A stretch of DNA of 16,306 nucleotides from JAAUTS01 sp034440395 (GTDB lineage: Bacteria > Verrucomicrobiota > Verrucomicrobiia > Methylacidiphilales > JAAUTS01). Made by a program: the position numbers and the translations under genes. The notes beneath the pieces are model-generated. The model did no database searches and was not told the origin of the DNA. It saw only the letters and a list, made by a program, of their open reading frames with translations. This document shows positions 1-5,805 of this stretch, in pieces. The stretch is taken from contig JAWXBW010000016.1 of NCBI GenBank assembly GCA_034440395.1, forward strand, positions 1 to 16,306, given 5' to 3'. Position 1 is the stretch's first letter, and every line of letters begins with the position of its first letter.

Positions 1-233
1 GGTTTTTCCCGTCCCGCCGCCAACTGCCAGCCGATCATCATAAACGTCAGCCCGCCAATCATGTTTAAGGGCCCGAGCGAAAGCGGTTGAACGAAGGGCA
101 CTGAAAGCAAGAGCGCGGCAAAGCAAAATCCCGCCCGCCCGAGACGTTCCAGCATTGTGTCTAAGGTCACTCCGGCACTAGATGCGTGAGCAAGACAGTC
201 GTGGAGAGCGGTATCGACAGCAGATTGGTTCAT
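1..233 (-). CDS. ExoD-family membrane protein, 5' part only
   Basis: The frame opens at ATG 233-231 and stays open for 77 codons to the window edge, so the C-terminal part is missing. The N-terminus reads MNQSAVDTALHDCL and is followed by 'VTLDTMLERLGRAGF', then a hydrophobic stretch with 'LLLSVPFVQPLSLGPLNM' and 'FMMIGWQLAAGRE'. This layout (a 'LxxLLERLGxxGF' helix, a Leu/Pro-rich membrane segment, then a 'GxQLxxGR' motif) is how ExoD-family proteins begin. ExoD was first described in rhizobial exopolysaccharide synthesis; its biochemical role is poorly known. No Shine-Dalgarno is visible before the ATG. It lies downstream of the decayed TA region and is probably transcribed separately. The family call rests on motif recognition over about one third of the protein. 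Confidence 0.7.
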   Translation of the reverse strand, partial: MNQSAVDTALHDCLAHASSAGVTLDTMLERLGRAGFCFAALLLSVPFVQPLSLGPLNMIGGLTFMMIGWQLAAGREK

Positions 234-323
234 GGGTTTAGATACCAAAGCGCACTGAGGAACCATTGGCAATATCGGATACGGGGTCAGTCCTAGGATT
301 TAAGTCAAGTCGACGGGCGGCTC

Positions 324-473
324 TCAACTATTGGCGGAAGTACTCCCGGAAATGTACAGATCCGTGAGCGTGATTGTCTCGCCTTGAGAGTGAACAAATT
401 CCTGAACCGCTAAAGATTCTGGCTCAGCCGCGTAAAGCTTCAGAAAGACTCCCGTATCGAAATACGAGTTCAA
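324..473 (-). pseudogene. VapC-type PIN toxin fragment (TA locus 1)
   Basis: The frame reads NSYFDTGVFLKLYAAEPES after a TTG at 473-471, a typical PIN-domain start with the first catalytic Asp at about residue 6. It ends at TGA 326-324 after about 49 residues, where PIN toxins have about 130. The last segment 'LTDLYISGSTSANS' matches the PIN strand-helix that normally reads 'ISE.TSAL'. The expected second catalytic Glu is therefore Gly here (GGG at 347-345). No continuation of the domain is found in any frame before the ExoD gene, which suggests a deletion that joined the 5' fragment to the ExoD upstream region. The TTG start would overlap the repaired antitoxin stop as TTGA. An ATG at 491-489 is an alternative start. 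The product cannot be an active nuclease. Confidence 0.75.
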
Positions 474-687
474 CGCTTCCCCGTGCCTCATCCACAAGCG
501 CGTCTGATGGAACACCTTTCCATTTCCCTCCCCATATTTTCTGGGCTCGGGCGACAAAATCTGGGAGAGCCTTGGAATCCTCAGCTGGGATAATCCGCGC
601 AACAAGTTGGTTTTGTCTTTTGATGCCGACCTGATTTCCAGCCTCAACAAAGGCCAATACCCGTGACAGGTTATGCTGAGTCTCCAT
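424..687 (-). CDS. Phd/YefM-type antitoxin (TA locus 1), probably frameshifted near the 3' end
   Basis: This 87-residue frame starts METQHNLSRVLAFVEAG and continues 'VGIKRQNQLVARIIPAED', the DNA-binding N-terminal domain of Phd-type antitoxins, which repress their own operon and neutralise a PIN or Doc toxin. The C-terminal tail after 'VDEARG' does not look like an antitoxin and overlaps the toxin frame by about 50 nt. One extra base in the GGGG run (plus-strand 479-482) would give '...DEARGKR' and a TGA at 472-470 overlapping the toxin's TTG start, the usual coupling in such loci. That would make a 72-residue antitoxin. The gene is therefore either slightly decayed or carries a sequence error. 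A TAG lies in frame upstream, so the ATG at 687 is the first usable start. The N-terminal DNA-binding part is intact. Confidence 0.72.
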   Translation of the reverse strand: METQHNLSRVLAFVEAGNQVGIKRQNQLVARIIPAEDSKALPDFVARAQKIWGGKWKGVPSDALVDEARGSVELVFRYGSLSEALRG

Positions 688-700
688 GATGGAAAAAGTC

Positions 701-711
701 TACGTAACGTA
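701..711. promoter_or_regulatory. Candidate operator of TA locus 1
   Basis: TACGT-A-ACGTA is an inverted repeat with 5-bp arms and a one-base centre. It lies where transcription from the promoter at 714-742 would start, 14 nt before the antitoxin ATG. This is the expected place for autorepression by a Phd-type antitoxin dimer. The assignment rests on position and symmetry only. Confidence 0.4.
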
Positions 712-713
712 TA

Positions 714-742
714 ATTACAACGCATATTATTAAATTTGTCAA
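714..742 (-). promoter_or_regulatory. Sigma-70-like promoter of TA locus 1
   Basis: On the minus strand a perfect TTGACA (plus 737-742) is followed after exactly 17 nt by TGTAAT (plus 714-719), one mismatch from TATAAT. Transcription would start near 707, giving a leader of about 20 nt without a Shine-Dalgarno before the antitoxin ATG. It is the best consensus promoter I found in the window. Confidence 0.6.
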
Positions 743-1154
743 ACTACCGCCCTGCTCTGGGTTTCTAGCGTTTCAGCCGAAGGAAGAGAAAGATAGTCTT
801 ACCACCTAGCCGGAAAATCTCCCATTATTGCCTTATGGGAAGGGCACGGAAATACCAGAGGTTTAACCACGGATAACACGGATGGCTGAGGATAGGAGAA
901 ACTAAGAAGAGTTTTTCTTTTCTCTTACGTTCTGTTTATTTCTAGGTTCCAATCCGTGCTATCCCGTGTTATCACTTCCAGCCGTGGCGGGACGGGCGGG
1001 GCAGGCCGTGGTAAAAAATCCTCGTCCTTATTTCCGTGTCTTCTTTGCCTATCAATCACAGCTTTAACACTAAGCTCCTTCCATTAGCCTAATTATCCTG
1101 CTGACCTCAAATCAGTTACATCTTAGGCACCATCTTTTCATTTCCTACTGAGGG
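743..1154. other. Gene-free stretch between the two TA remnants
   Basis: I see no gene on either strand here. The stretch holds an imperfect inverted-repeat element (865-1010, listed separately) and a small hairpin, TCCCAT/ATGGGA, at 820-840 with a 9-nt loop. On the minus strand that hairpin is followed by GATTTTCC, so it could be a weak terminator for transcription coming from the second TA locus. The part from 1021 to 1154 shows nothing I can interpret. Confidence 0.5.
865..1010. repeat. Imperfect inverted-repeat element, 'CACGGAT...ATCCGTG' type
   Basis: The left arm AACCACGGATAACACGGATG starts at 865. The right side carries AATCCGTGCTATCCCGTG (951-968) then TTATC. The core GATAACACGG of the left arm pairs perfectly with CCGTGTTATC on the right. 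The roughly 65-nt interior is AT-rich and pyrimidine-rich on the plus strand. A second pair of boxes, CCGTGG, flanks the G-rich stretch at 982-1010. Similar runs of 'CACGGAT/ATCCGTG' words fill intergenic spaces in Verrucomicrobia, Planctomycetes and some Deltaproteobacteria. No protein is encoded, and its function is unknown. Confidence 0.5.
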
Positions 1155-1587
1155 TCAGCCTTTCAGCATTGGGTTAACCCAATGAAGTGAGGAGAAACGG
1201 GCGAAGTCGTGATCGGAGGAATACAAAGTGCTCCCATGCTCTATTGCAAGCGCAGCCAGATGGGCGCCAAAAACTAGGTTTCCAGTGGCTCCAGAATCTC
1301 TGAGTTGCTTGTGGAACAGCTTCCAATTGTTTTCTTGGGCTCACGACATGTACGCAGGGTTGCGCCAGCCAACTATCCACCCGCGCTATGGCCTCATCCA
1401 GAGCAAGGGGACGATCATGAAGACGGGGGTTAGTAGCTATGCGAATGAAGGCGTTCAGGACAGGCCAGCACAGGTACACTGGCTCACTGCCGCTAAGAAC
1501 AGCGTCCCACCATTGGCAAGCCGCTTGGTGGTGCCTCGAGAGGCTGACCTCGGCATAGAGGAGCAGATTTGCATCGGGACAGATCAT
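1155..1587 (-). pseudogene. VapC-type PIN toxin with a frameshift (TA locus 2)
   Basis: The N-terminal part, from ATG 1587, reads MICPDANLLLYAEVSLSRHH and later 'FIRIATNPRLHDRPLALDEA' and 'VDSWLAQPCVHVVS', a clear VapC-type PIN toxin (an RNA-cleaving nuclease in this family). After codon 'VVS' the frame becomes nonsense and ends at 1174. One frame over, the C-terminal half is intact: 'WKLFHKQLRDSGATGNLV', 'GAHLAALAIEHGSTLYS', 'SDHDFARFSSLHWVNPM', ending at TGA 1157-1155. A single extra base in the GGG run at plus-strand 1337-1339 explains the break. The conserved catalytic Asp of 'TDAHLAA' is Gly here (GGC at 1268-1266). Repaired, the protein would be about 143 residues, normal for the family. 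The start overlaps the antitoxin stop by ATGA. Confidence 0.85.
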
Positions 1588-1841
1588 TGGTGCCGTTCCC
1601 CATCCGTAACGGCTAGCAATTCTGAAATGTTATCGTAAGAAAAACCAGCTTTCAGACCCATCGGCCGGGATGTTGTTCGATAGGGTTGGGGGGTTTTCGG
1701 AGAGAGCACTTCTTCGAGTCCGAATCGTAAAGCCTGATTGATCACTGTCTTAAAGGGTAGGCCGGTCTGAGAGACTGCCCGCTTAGCTTTGGCCGCATTA
1801 TCCTAGTCGATGGTCAAAGTAGTTCGCACATAAAACATCAT
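1584..1841 (-). pseudogene. RHH-type (CopG-like) VapB antitoxin with an in-frame stop (TA locus 2)
   Basis: From the tandem ATGs at 1841 and 1838 the frame reads FYVRTTLTID, then TAG (1805-1803), then DNAAKAKRAVSQTGLPFKTV, 'INQALRFGLEEVLSP', 'PYRTTSRPMGLKAGFSYDNI', 'SELLAVTDGERHQ' and TGA at 1586-1584. The start 'RTTLTID' and the 'G.PFK.V.N.ALR.GL' helix mark a ribbon-helix-helix antitoxin of the type paired with this VapC class. The C-terminal 'GL..G.S.DNI.ELL' is its toxin-binding tail. The stop replaces one codon and probably came from GAG by one base change. Apart from it the frame is undamaged, so the decay looks recent. The last codon overlaps the toxin start as ATGA, the typical vapBC coupling. 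Confidence 0.82.
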
Positions 1842-1855
1842 GATGTTTCATGTGC
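1826..1855. promoter_or_regulatory. Near-perfect 30-bp palindrome over the antitoxin start, likely operator
   Basis: The core AAACATCATGATGTTT (1833-1848) is a perfect 16-bp palindrome. Outer arms GCACAT (1826-1831) and ATGTGC (1850-1855) also pair, leaving one mismatch (1832 against 1849), so 14 of 15 base pairs match. It covers both candidate ATG codons of the RHH antitoxin. RHH antitoxins bind such palindromes as dimers of dimers and repress their own operon, which is the simplest reading. The transcript could also form a hairpin that hides the start codon. Confidence 0.65.
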
Positions 1856-1985
1856 AGTTGCCAAGATGCTTACATGTTTCTCAATTTCTAATATCCTTAA
1901 GCCAAACGGGGAATTGAATTTACGTTGTGATGAAGGACGGAATCTGGAAATTGTCACACGAAGTCGCAACGTCACGAAATACACC

Positions 1986-2086
1986 AAATCTGTGAGAGAA
2001 ACAGGGAGTTTTTTCTTTTTCCTATCTGCGTAAATCCACAAAAATCTGCGGATAAAATCTTGTTTTTGCGTGTTTCATTCCCACCA
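1986..2086. repeat. Half-element of intergenic repeat ('CTGCGTAAATC...CTGCGGAT' words)
   Basis: CCTATCTGCGTAAATCCAC is followed by ATCTGCGGATAAAATC. The repeated word ATCTGCG and the GGAT ending resemble the CACGGAT/ATCCGTG type of intergenic repeat also seen at 865-1010. I do not find a matching opposite arm, so it may be a truncated copy. It lies between the GT-C gene and TA locus 2. No gene is seen in 1842-2112. Confidence 0.35.
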
Positions 2087-2112
2087 CCTAAAGAAGGTTT
2101 TTTTGCGTAAAC

Positions 2113-3600
2113 TCACTGACTGTAGATAGAAAAGCCGCTGAGCTTTTTTTTCACTTTGTATTGATTCTTTTTAATGTAATCACCTATCTGTCCACTTGGA
2201 TCGTAGACGTCTGTTCGGCCAAGAATAATAACCGCAGGAATGAGAGAGTTTTCTAAAAAACTTTTTTCGGGATTGTGCAAAACGACTAGGTTCTGATTTA
2301 AAGATCGGCCCAAGCGATTAACGGGTAATTGATAAAAATGAGCAGCAGCGCGATCTGCTGCCCACCAAATAACTCCCCCTTTAACTAAGTTTTCATAAGC
2401 TACCTCTGACGCTCCCCGATAATCATCCTTTGCATGGGCGGGGTTAAATCGAATGCCTAAACAAGATAACGAGAGCATGGCAAAAATAACTACCACTAAG
2501 ATTCTGGCGTATTGTTTGCCAATGTGCCACTGCGTCCAAACCACCCAAGAAAAGCCTAAGAGAAGCCAGGGTAAGAGCGGCGTTAGATGCCGACCTAAGA
2601 CTCGAAATTCTGCCTTCCAGCCCAAGAGAAATATAAAAAGAGTTGGGATGACGATACTAATAACGAGCAACGCTAAATCTTGTTTTATAAAAATCCCTTG
2701 GATACGGTATTTTTTTAGTGCGGAATAAAGTACTAGGCCTAAGCATAAAATTGTCGGTGCAAGTAGAGGCAGCCAATCTATAAAAGCCCTTACCCCCAAA
2801 TCCCGAATCAGCATGCGTCCTGGTCCCAGTCCACTTAATCCAGTCAATTCATAAAAAGCGAAAAATAGATTCTTAACATCTGTTTGACCAACTGTAGAAG
2901 CACGGGCTCCTTGTAAAAAAGTCCATGCGAAATAAAAGGTTAAGCCAACCATTACCAATAAAAACAAGCTGGTTATGGCGATCCACGGAAAATCTTTATG
3001 AAATGGTGCGGCTTTCCTATTCCCTACCAGCCAGATGACCAGAAGAATCGAACAGCCAGCGAAGGGAACTCCTAGTAGCGAAGAACCGCAGACGATGAAA
3101 CAACTCGTATAGAAAAGTATCCAACTATTGAGTGTATTGATGCCTTCTTTAAAACGCAGAACAGACACGACCAAGCAAACGGATCCTAAGTATTGCAACA
3201 CGTAAGGTCTTGCTTCATCTAAATAAAACCAGAGAAAGGCACTAGAGGCTGAACTTAGCCAGAGCCAAGGGATTAATCGCTGATGAATCTTGGGTAATGC
3301 CATCCACGCTAAAAGTGACAAAACAAAAAAAGGCAGATTTAAGGAACGTAAATTCCACTCGCTAGAGCCTACCCACTTTTCCCAGCCCCATAAAGCAACC
3401 ATGTATAACGGCATTTGCAGATCGGAATTTGCATCAGATTTCATGACTTGCCCGAAATCCTGTAAGGTTGGCTGGGTTGCTTTAACTGCGCTATTAGCCT
3501 CATCAATCCAAAAACTCTGATTGGTGATGGCGGTGAAGGCTGCTATCAAGGCTAAAGCGAACGCAATAAAAAGTCGGTAGGTAGAACAAAAGGCGGTCAC
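2113..3600 (-). CDS. GT-C-type membrane glycosyltransferase
   Basis: This 495-residue polytopic inner-membrane protein has about ten hydrophobic segments. The first periplasmic loop carries FWIDEANSAV (residues 30-39) with the Asp-Glu pair that GT-C enzymes use for metal and lipid-phosphate sugar binding. 'QMPLYMV' (62-68) corresponds to the 'HPPLYY' motif, and 'DEARPYVLQYL' (128-138) is typical of ArnT/PMT-like GT-C proteins. A soluble tail of about 100 residues follows the last helix. The start codon is GTG (3600-3598), overlapping the upstream GT2 stop as GTGA, so translation is coupled. The likely role is transfer of a sugar from a polyprenyl-phosphate donor made by the upstream enzyme to an envelope acceptor on the periplasmic side. 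Donor and acceptor cannot be read from the sequence. Confidence 0.8.
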   Translation of the reverse strand: MTAFCSTYRLFIAFALALIAAFTAITNQSFWIDEANSAVKATQPTLQDFGQVMKSDANSDLQMPLYMVALWGWEKWVGSSEWNLRSLNLPFFVLSLLAWMALPKIHQRLIPWLWLSSASSAFLWFYLDEARPYVLQYLGSVCLVVSVLRFKEGINTLNSWILFYTSCFIVCGSSLLGVPFAGCSILLVIWLVGNRKAAPFHKDFPWIAITSLFLLVMVGLTFYFAWTFLQGARASTVGQTDVKNLFFAFYELTGLSGLGPGRMLIRDLGVRAFIDWLPLLAPTILCLGLVLYSALKKYRIQGIFIKQDLALLVISIVIPTLFIFLLGWKAEFRVLGRHLTPLLPWLLLGFSWVVWTQWHIGKQYARILVVVIFAMLSLSCLGIRFNPAHAKDDYRGASEVAYENLVKGGVIWWAADRAAAHFYQLPVNRLGRSLNQNLVVLHNPEKSFLENSLIPAVIILGRTDVYDPSGQIGDYIKKNQYKVKKKLSGFSIYSQ

Positions 3601-4295
3601 TTAAGTTTTCTCAGCTGGCGCACTAACTCAAAGGCCTTGTTACCGAACTTGCCTAAGGCAACGCTGGGCTCTCCGCCATAACGTTCACGGAAGTGGATGG
3701 GAGCGGTGGCTTGTCTCCAACCAGCACGGCGAAGGAGCACGGCTAGGGCTACGTTCGACAAAAAGAAGTCTGAGGGCACGCGCTGGACGATTTCTAAAAG
3801 TCCTTTGGTACGCATGAGGCGGTAGGGCACATTCGCATCGGCACAGTAAACGCCTGCACAGCAGAATAGGACGCTCTTTAAAATAAAGCTGGCCACACTG
3901 CGGCGCCAGCCGTCGTCTCTGCGGTAACGGTAGCCATAAATAACATCGTTCTTTTCTCGGAGCCGCCAGAGTCGGAAGAAGTATTGCGGATCGCATTGTC
4001 CATCGGAATCAAGTTGAAGAACCCATTGGGCAGAGCGTTCGCAGGCGATGGCGTAACCTTGTAAACAACTTGCACCGTGACCACGATTTTCTCGGTCGAT
4101 GATTTCTAGTCGTGGCCCAAGCTGTTTTTGTAAGCGATAAAGGTTTGCAAGGGTTTCATCGCGTGAGCCATCGTTAATGACAAGGAAGGTGAAATCTTCT
4201 GTCCAGTTTTCGATTTCTTGAAACCACTCTAAGATGACTTTTCGGACGGAGGCCTGTTCATTAAACACAGGCATAACGATGATGAGTTCTTTCAT
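3597..4295 (-). CDS. GT2 family glycosyltransferase, polyprenyl-phosphate sugar synthase-like
   Basis: The protein has 232 residues and a GT-A fold starting KELIIVMPVFNEQASV. 'VINDGSRDET' (39-48) is the nucleotide-binding strand, 'LDSDGQCDP' (95-103) is the DxD metal motif, and 'GYRYRRDDGWRR' (121-132), 'ANVPYRLMR' (154-162) and 'HFRERYGGEPSV' (201-212) follow the dolichyl-phosphate mannose synthase (DPM1/DpmA) pattern. There is no C-terminal membrane segment, so it belongs with the short soluble DPM1-like forms. It probably moves a sugar from a nucleotide to undecaprenyl phosphate on the cytoplasmic face. The four-base overlap with the GT-C gene suggests donor synthase and user are made together. 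No Shine-Dalgarno precedes the ATG. The sugar is unknown. Confidence 0.85.
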   Translation of the reverse strand: MKELIIVMPVFNEQASVRKVILEWFQEIENWTEDFTFLVINDGSRDETLANLYRLQKQLGPRLEIIDRENRGHGASCLQGYAIACERSAQWVLQLDSDGQCDPQYFFRLWRLREKNDVIYGYRYRRDDGWRRSVASFILKSVLFCCAGVYCADANVPYRLMRTKGLLEIVQRVPSDFFLSNVALAVLLRRAGWRQATAPIHFRERYGGEPSVALGKFGNKAFELVRQLRKLK

Positions 4296-4424
4296 GGGTG
4301 CACGATTTCTAAAGACATCCCCTTGATCTAAGCAGGTTTAAATCTAAAAGGAAGATGAAGATTTGGCAGAACGATCATCCAGAAGGCAGAGAAAAACCGG
4401 AATTCAGATAAAGAAAAACCAGAG

Positions 4425-4529
4425 TTTTATCACGCAGAGGGGGCAGGAGGTAAGACTTTTTATTTTCCTTGATGTTCTCTGAGGTTCCCCCCCCCTCCGT
4501 CCTACTCCGTACCCCTCAGCGTGAGAAAA
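4425..4529. repeat. Inverted-repeat element with 18-bp arms
   Basis: TTTTATCACGCAGAGGGG (4425-4442) pairs with CCCCTCAGCGTGAGAAAA (4512-4529), 16 of 18 positions matching, around a 69-nt interior. The interior contains GGAGG on one side and CCTCC on the other, extending the possible fold, and a run of nine C (4487-4495). It fills the gap between the GH43-like gene and the GT2 gene. It has the same build as the element at 865-1010 but different arm words, so it may be a relative or an unrelated MITE-like element. No coding potential is seen. Confidence 0.6.
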
Positions 4530-4557
4530 TCCCCTCGAGTCTGTTTCGGGGTAATAA
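4530..4557 (-). terminator. Possible weak terminator after the GH43-like gene
   Basis: On the minus strand, about 30 nt past the stop codon, CCCC and GGGG flank a 13-nt loop and are followed by ATTTTC. The stem is short, so this is only a suggestion. The adjacent inverted repeat could equally stop or stabilise the transcript. Confidence 0.22.
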
Positions 4558-4585
4558 TTAATTTTTATTCTTTAAATACGTTATC

Positions 4586-5740
4586 TCAGTAAGGCGCGGG
4601 AGTATGGAAGGGCAACCAACGGATGCGGTAGAACATTCTAGGAGCACCCAAGGGATTATGGTCAATGGCCATTTCTCCACCTAGGCCCTCCATGACGGAG
4701 CCTACTTGATTCCATGTCATCAGGTCTGATGAGGTTTCTAAACGATAACCGTTTTTATTTACAGCGGGAAACCTCACCCGCATGGAGCCTCCGTCGAGAG
4801 GTTCTAAGGTTGTTTTAAATTCGGGTAGTGAAGGATTATAAACTACGGTGCCGTGATTAAACACAATAGTAGAGTCGAGCAGAGTCGCTGGGCTCCATGT
4901 GACCCAATTATCTCCTGATTCTATATAATACATTTTACTGAAAATAGCGTCTGCATAATAAAATCTCCAACTAGGCCCGCCAAGAGAAACCATCGTTCCA
5001 CCTTCCTTATAACTGCCTATGCCTTGCCAGTTACCTGTTTTAAAGGGCGTGTAAGGTCCCGTAAGTGCGGGCGACTTCGCACAGAGAATATAACTGGTAT
5101 TTACGTCAAAGTAGGTGATGTAATATTCCCCTGAACGTTTAATGATGTGGGCGTCGTAAGCCCCTACATACTGAGGCGTATCAGGGTTAGGGTTATGGGT
5201 AAATGTGGGGAAAGCTGAGCCCGTTAACCTTTGCGGAGCCGACCACGTGGTTAAGCTGGCATTGGTGGGATGAATCGCAAACATGGCAAACTCCCGACTC
5301 ATCCAGTAAGACACTCCCACGATGATATGCACCGAGCCGTCCTCATCTTGAAACCACTCTGGAGCCCATGTGAAACGTGTATTGGGGATAGACGCGGTGC
5401 TAACATCCGTGACTTTCGTCCAGTTTATTAGATCGGTGGAACGCAGAACGGTGAAGTAGGTAACATTCCCAAAGTTACCTGCCGTGTGACAAATATACCA
5501 AGCATCGGGCAAGCGGACGATGGAAGGATCCCGCAGCGTGTCTGGAAGTGGTGCCGTATAGACATGGGCACCGGTTAGAGTGCTGAATTTTCGACCGTCG
5601 AAAGATGCCGTGATATACAACTTAGTTTGATCTGTGTTATCAAATGTTGCGAAGTAATAACGTGGCGTAGACGAGTCCAGAGCTTGCGCTCCGAAGCACG
5701 AAACGAGGTAGCAGGCAATAAAGTATGCCGAAAACTTCAT
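4586..5740 (-). CDS. Secreted GH43-like five-bladed beta-propeller glycosidase
   Basis: The 384-residue protein begins with a short basic N-terminus and a hydrophobic stretch ending near FGAQA, a probable Sec signal peptide (residues 1-20). Propeller motifs follow: 'LRDPSIVRL' (general-base Asp71), 'TWAPEWFQDEDG' (124-135), 'YDAHIIKRSGEYYITYFD' (Asp196, pKa modulator) and 'YKEGGTMVSL' (general-acid Glu246), with 'NHGTVV' (His296). These match GH43 (arabinofuranosidases, xylosidases and relatives), so it may be active on plant or algal polysaccharide in the periplasm or outside the cell. From about 300 a small C-terminal module contains 'NGYRLETSSDLMTWNQVG', common at the ends of verrucomicrobial secreted proteins. 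It sits 65 nt downstream of the GT-C-like gene. No Shine-Dalgarno is visible. The exact substrate is unknown. Confidence 0.75.
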   Translation of the reverse strand: MKFSAYFIACYLVSCFGAQALDSSTPRYYFATFDNTDQTKLYITASFDGRKFSTLTGAHVYTAPLPDTLRDPSIVRLPDAWYICHTAGNFGNVTYFTVLRSTDLINWTKVTDVSTASIPNTRFTWAPEWFQDEDGSVHIIVGVSYWMSREFAMFAIHPTNASLTTWSAPQRLTGSAFPTFTHNPNPDTPQYVGAYDAHIIKRSGEYYITYFDVNTSYILCAKSPALTGPYTPFKTGNWQGIGSYKEGGTMVSLGGPSWRFYYADAIFSKMYYIESGDNWVTWSPATLLDSTIVFNHGTVVYNPSLPEFKTTLEPLDGGSMRVRFPAVNKNGYRLETSSDLMTWNQVGSVMEGLGGEMAIDHNPLGAPRMFYRIRWLPFHTPAPY

Positions 5741-5805
5741 GAATACATTTAAGCCCGTATCATTTTAAGCACAATGTATATTAAGTGCAGTTAACCAGAG
5801 AAGAC

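Noticed and set aside
945..955. GGTTCCAATCC resembles the T-arm of a tRNA
   Set aside because: No acceptor, D or anticodon stem can be built around it; it is part of the inverted-repeat element.
1228..1638. A 136-codon open frame on the plus strand
   Set aside because: It is the antisense of the VapC/VapB remnants, and its translation has no recognisable features.
1838..2041. A 67-codon minus-strand open frame upstream of TA locus 2
   Set aside because: It covers the repeat words and an AT-rich spacer, has no family features, and is in a different frame from the antitoxin.
4487..4495. Run of nine C as a phase-variation switch
   Set aside because: It is not inside a gene or between promoter boxes that I can see; slippage there would have no clear effect.
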